Shown: positions 6,194 through 7,880 of the stretch, one piece after another
How positions within the stretch are numbered: position 1 is the stretch's first letter
Layout: each line of letters starts with the position of its first letter
Assembly: GCA_030432795.1 (NCBI GenBank)
Contig: JAUILW010000132.1
Coordinates: forward strand, 1 to 7,880
Reading direction: 5' to 3'
Origin: Gammaproteobacteria bacterium
GTDB taxonomy: Bacteria > Pseudomonadota > Gammaproteobacteria > Pseudomonadales > Azotimanducaceae
DNA: 7,880 bases
Translations under genes and position numbers: made by a program
Notes under the pieces: model-generated
What the model was told of the DNA's origin: nothing
The model's database searches: none
The model's input: the letters and a program-made list of their open reading frames with translations, nothing else

Positions 6194-7171
6194 TCAGCGA
6201 TAGATGCCGACGAAGCGCTTGCCGCTGGGATCGATGGCGGCTCGGTACATGCCCTCGGTGTTGAACGGCATGCTGATGTTGCCGGCAGCGTCGAGGATGA
6301 TGACGCCACCGGTGCCGCCGGCGGGCAGCAGTGTCTGCTGGATAACTTCATGCCCGGCGGCTTCGATGGATAACCCTTTGTAGGCGACGCGGGCGCAGAT
6401 GTCGGCGGCGACGTTGTAGCGGATGAAGTACTCGCCGTGGCCGGTGGCGGAGACCGCGCAGCTGGCATTGTCTGCGAAGGTGCCGGCGCCGATGATTGGC
6501 GAGTCGCCCACCCGGCCCCAGCGTTTGCCGGTCATGCCGCCGGTGGATGTGCCGGCGGCAAGGTTGCCCTGCGCATCGAGTGCCACCGCGCCGACGGTGC
6601 CGTGTTTGTCCGCTTCCGCCCGCGCCTTCGCGCGTTGCAGCGCCTCGAGCCGCTCAGGCGTGTCGAAATGGCTGTTCGCCACCATCTTGAGCCCTTGGCT
6701 TTGCGCAAACGCCTCGGCGCCGGTACCGCTAAGTAGCACGTGTGGCGAGTGCTCCATGACCGCGCGAGCGGCGTGGATGGGGCTTGCGATGGTGCGCACC
6801 CCAGCCACCGCGCCAGCGGCGCGGGTGTCACCCGTCATGATGCTGGCGTCCAGTTCGTGGGTGCCATCCCAGGTGTACACCGCACCCACGCCAGCGTTGA
6901 ACAACGGCGACGCCTCGAGGATGGCGATGGCGGCAACCACAGCGTCGACGGCGGACGCCCCCGCGGCAAGGCGAGCGTGCCCGGCCTCCGTGGCTTCGCG
7001 CAGCTTGGCGGTGATGCGCTGCTCAAGCGCCTCGTCGAGCTGGTCCTTGCGCATGGTGCCGGCACCGCCGTGTACGGCGATGGCGATTGGCTTTGCCGTG
7101 TCTGCGGGTGCGCTCAGTGCGGTAAAAAGTGTCGTGAGCAGCGCGAGCGTGGCGGTTAAGCGGCGTTTCAA
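6194..7171 (-). CDS. iaaA: Exported isoaspartyl peptidase / L-asparaginase (plant-type, Ntn hydrolase)
   Basis: A 325-residue precursor of a type 2 asparaginase/beta-aspartyl peptidase, which hydrolyses isoaspartyl dipeptides and asparagine. It self-cleaves before a Thr to make alpha and beta subunits; here the site is G-T-V-G-A-V-A-L-D, with Thr192 the new N-terminal nucleophile. Substrate-binding elements match the E. coli enzyme closely: T-S-T-G-G-M-T (208-214), G-R-V-G-D-S-P (219-225), A-T-G-H-G-E (242-247) and P-F-N-T-E-G-M-Y-R (302-310). The N-terminal H-G-G-A-G-T (34-39) is also conserved. Unlike cytoplasmic E. coli IaaA it carries a signal peptide (K-R-R, hydrophobic stretch, A-P-A around 21-23), so it probably acts in the periplasm. 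The start is TTG at 7171: no in-frame ATG or GTG precedes the K-R-R, and GGGGG lies 6 nt upstream. It diverges by about 26 bp from the GGT-like gene. Confidence 0.93.
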   Translation of the reverse strand: MKRRLTATLALLTTLFTALSAPADTAKPIAIAVHGGAGTMRKDQLDEALEQRITAKLREATEAGHARLAAGASAVDAVVAAIAILEASPLFNAGVGAVYTWDGTHELDASIMTGDTRAAGAVAGVRTIASPIHAARAVMEHSPHVLLSGTGAEAFAQSQGLKMVANSHFDTPERLEALQRAKARAEADKHGTVGAVALDAQGNLAAGTSTGGMTGKRWGRVGDSPIIGAGTFADNASCAVSATGHGEYFIRYNVAADICARVAYKGLSIEAAGHEVIQQTLLPAGGTGGVIILDAAGNISMPFNTEGMYRAAIDPSGKRFVGIYR

Positions 7172-7197
7172 GTGGAGCCCCCGATGGTGATGGCGCT
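7172..7197. promoter_or_regulatory. Very short divergent gap between iaaA and the GGT-like gene
   Basis: Only 26 bases separate the TTG start of iaaA from the ATG used here for the GGT-like gene. The gap carries both ribosome sites (GGGGG on minus; GGTGAT at 7186-7191 on plus) and cannot hold two separate promoters, so at least one promoter must sit inside the opposite coding region. No convincing -35/-10 pair was found. Confidence 0.4.
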
Positions 7198-7880
7198 ATG
7201 CTGGCTTACATGAGGCGCATCGTCATCCTTTCTGTGATGTTCTTCGCCGGCTGGTCAGGTGCCGCGTTGTCGCGCGCCGATACGGTAAAACCCATTCTCT
7301 ACGGTACCCATTGGGTGGCCATCACCGGCAAGCCGCTGGCCGCCACAGCGGGAGCGCGCATCTTCGAGCAGGGCGGCAATGCCGTGGATGCAGCGTGTGC
7401 CATGCTCGCTGCCACCTCGACGATGTTCGACGTGCTCAGTTGGGGCGGCGAGACCCAGGCGCTGATCTATCACCCAGGGGAGCAGCGGGTAATTGCCATC
7501 AACGGCCTGGGCGTCGCGCCGAGTGGAGCGACGCCGGAATACTTCACCAGCCGCGGTATGTCCCAGCCGCCGGAGTACGGGCCGTTGGCGGCGGTAACCC
7601 CCGGAACGCCCGGCGCGTTGCTGGTCATGCTGGCGGAGTACGGCACGCTGACGTTAGCCGAGGTGTTGGCGCCGGCGGTGACGCTTGCGCGAGGCTACCC
7701 GATGGAAGCGCAAACCGCAGACTCGATAGAGCGCAACAAGACGCATCTGCTGCAGTGGCCGTACTCCCGGGCGCTGTTTCTTGTGCACGAGGGAGAGGAG
7801 CGGCAAGCACCGCATGCGGGAGAGATCTTCCGTCAACCGGATCTGGCGGCGACCCTGGAGAAGCTGATCGCTGCGGAAGC
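7198..7880 (+). CDS. Exported gamma-glutamyltranspeptidase-like Ntn hydrolase (N-terminal part, cut by window edge)
   Basis: The frame is open from 7198 to the right edge: 227 codons, the N-terminal part of the large-subunit region. The family signature G-G-N-A-V-D-A-A is at 59-66, followed by A-V-T-P-G-T-P-G-A-L (132-141) and G-E-I-F-R-Q-P-D-L-A-A-T-L near the edge, matching GGT spacing. GGTs split into two subunits before a catalytic Thr, which would lie beyond this window. A signal peptide is visible (M-R-R then a hydrophobic stretch ending near S-R-A-D), so it should be periplasmic or secreted. Where E. coli GGT has D-F-R-E-M-A-P, with the Arg that grips the gamma-glutamyl carboxylate, this protein has N-G-L-G-V-A-P (102-108), and the Arg is absent. 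That resembles the GGT-like branch (YwrD-type, acylase-like) rather than classical GGT. ATG 7198 has GGTGAT 6 nt upstream; ATG 7210, in frame, is the alternative start. Confidence 0.9.
   Translation, partial: MLAYMRRIVILSVMFFAGWSGAALSRADTVKPILYGTHWVAITGKPLAATAGARIFEQGGNAVDAACAMLAATSTMFDVLSWGGETQALIYHPGEQRVIAINGLGVAPSGATPEYFTSRGMSQPPEYGPLAAVTPGTPGALLVMLAEYGTLTLAEVLAPAVTLARGYPMEAQTADSIERNKTHLLQWPYSRALFLVHEGEERQAPHAGEIFRQPDLAATLEKLIAAE

Noticed and set aside
6189..6201. Small inverted repeat ATCGC-TCA-GCGAT between the convergent hydratase and iaaA stops, considered as a bidirectional terminator.
   Set aside because: A 5-bp stem with a 3-nt loop and no T-tract is too weak to call an intrinsic terminator, although its position is suggestive.
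5500..6468. 322-codon minus-strand frame opposite the hydratase and the end of iaaA.
   Set aside because: Composition-driven shadow across two genes with strong motif support in other frames.
7166..7202. TTTCAA ... TATGCT as a promoter for the GGT-like gene.
   Set aside because: The spacing is 25 bp and the first hexamer matches only half the -35 consensus; TATGCT also overlaps the start codon.

Overview
The window is ordinary protein-coding DNA from a GC-rich, free-living bacterium. The sequence is GC-rich with strong G/C preference at third codon positions, which also produces long meaningless open frames on the antisense strands. Good Shine-Dalgarno sites precede most genes. Bacterial P450, crotonase, SMP-30 lactonase, family VIII esterase, isoaspartyl peptidase and GGT-like genes together suggest a Pseudomonadota lineage of the metabolically versatile soil or marine kind, perhaps gammaproteobacterial. 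That placement is an inference from gene content, not from a marker gene. I see no tRNA, rRNA, CRISPR, transposon or phage sequence.

Left block, minus strand (1-2355): a cytochrome P450 is followed by the E1 alpha subunit of a thiamine-diphosphate 2-oxoacid (or acetoin-type) dehydrogenase, then the first 28 codons of its E1 beta partner, which runs off the left edge. P450 and E1 alpha are separated by a short AT-rich gap. It holds an extended -10 promoter candidate directly abutting a perfect 10-bp palindrome (TAACGCGTTA), so the dehydrogenase genes may have their own repressible promoter.

Middle block (2421-4471): a ThuA-domain protein (+), divergent from the P450, converges with a secreted serine beta-lactamase-fold esterase (-) of the SxxK / Y-S-x / W-G-G type.

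Right block (4532-7880): an SMP-30/gluconolactonase-family lactonase and an enoyl-CoA hydratase overlap by one base (TGATG) and form a two-gene unit (+). They converge, only 4 bp apart, on an exported isoaspartyl peptidase/asparaginase (-), which in turn diverges by about 26 bp from an exported gamma-glutamyltranspeptidase-like gene (+, cut by the right edge).

Taken together the genes look catabolic: oxidation (P450), lactone hydrolysis, acyl-CoA hydration and oxidative decarboxylation inside the cell, with three predicted exported hydrolases acting outside the cytoplasm. No shared pathway is proven. No gene here is a clear novelty. The most useful leads are the palindrome/promoter pair, the GGT-like protein that appears to lack the canonical gamma-glutamate-binding Arg, the pairing of two Thr-nucleophile hydrolases, and the unusual active-site loop of E1 alpha.
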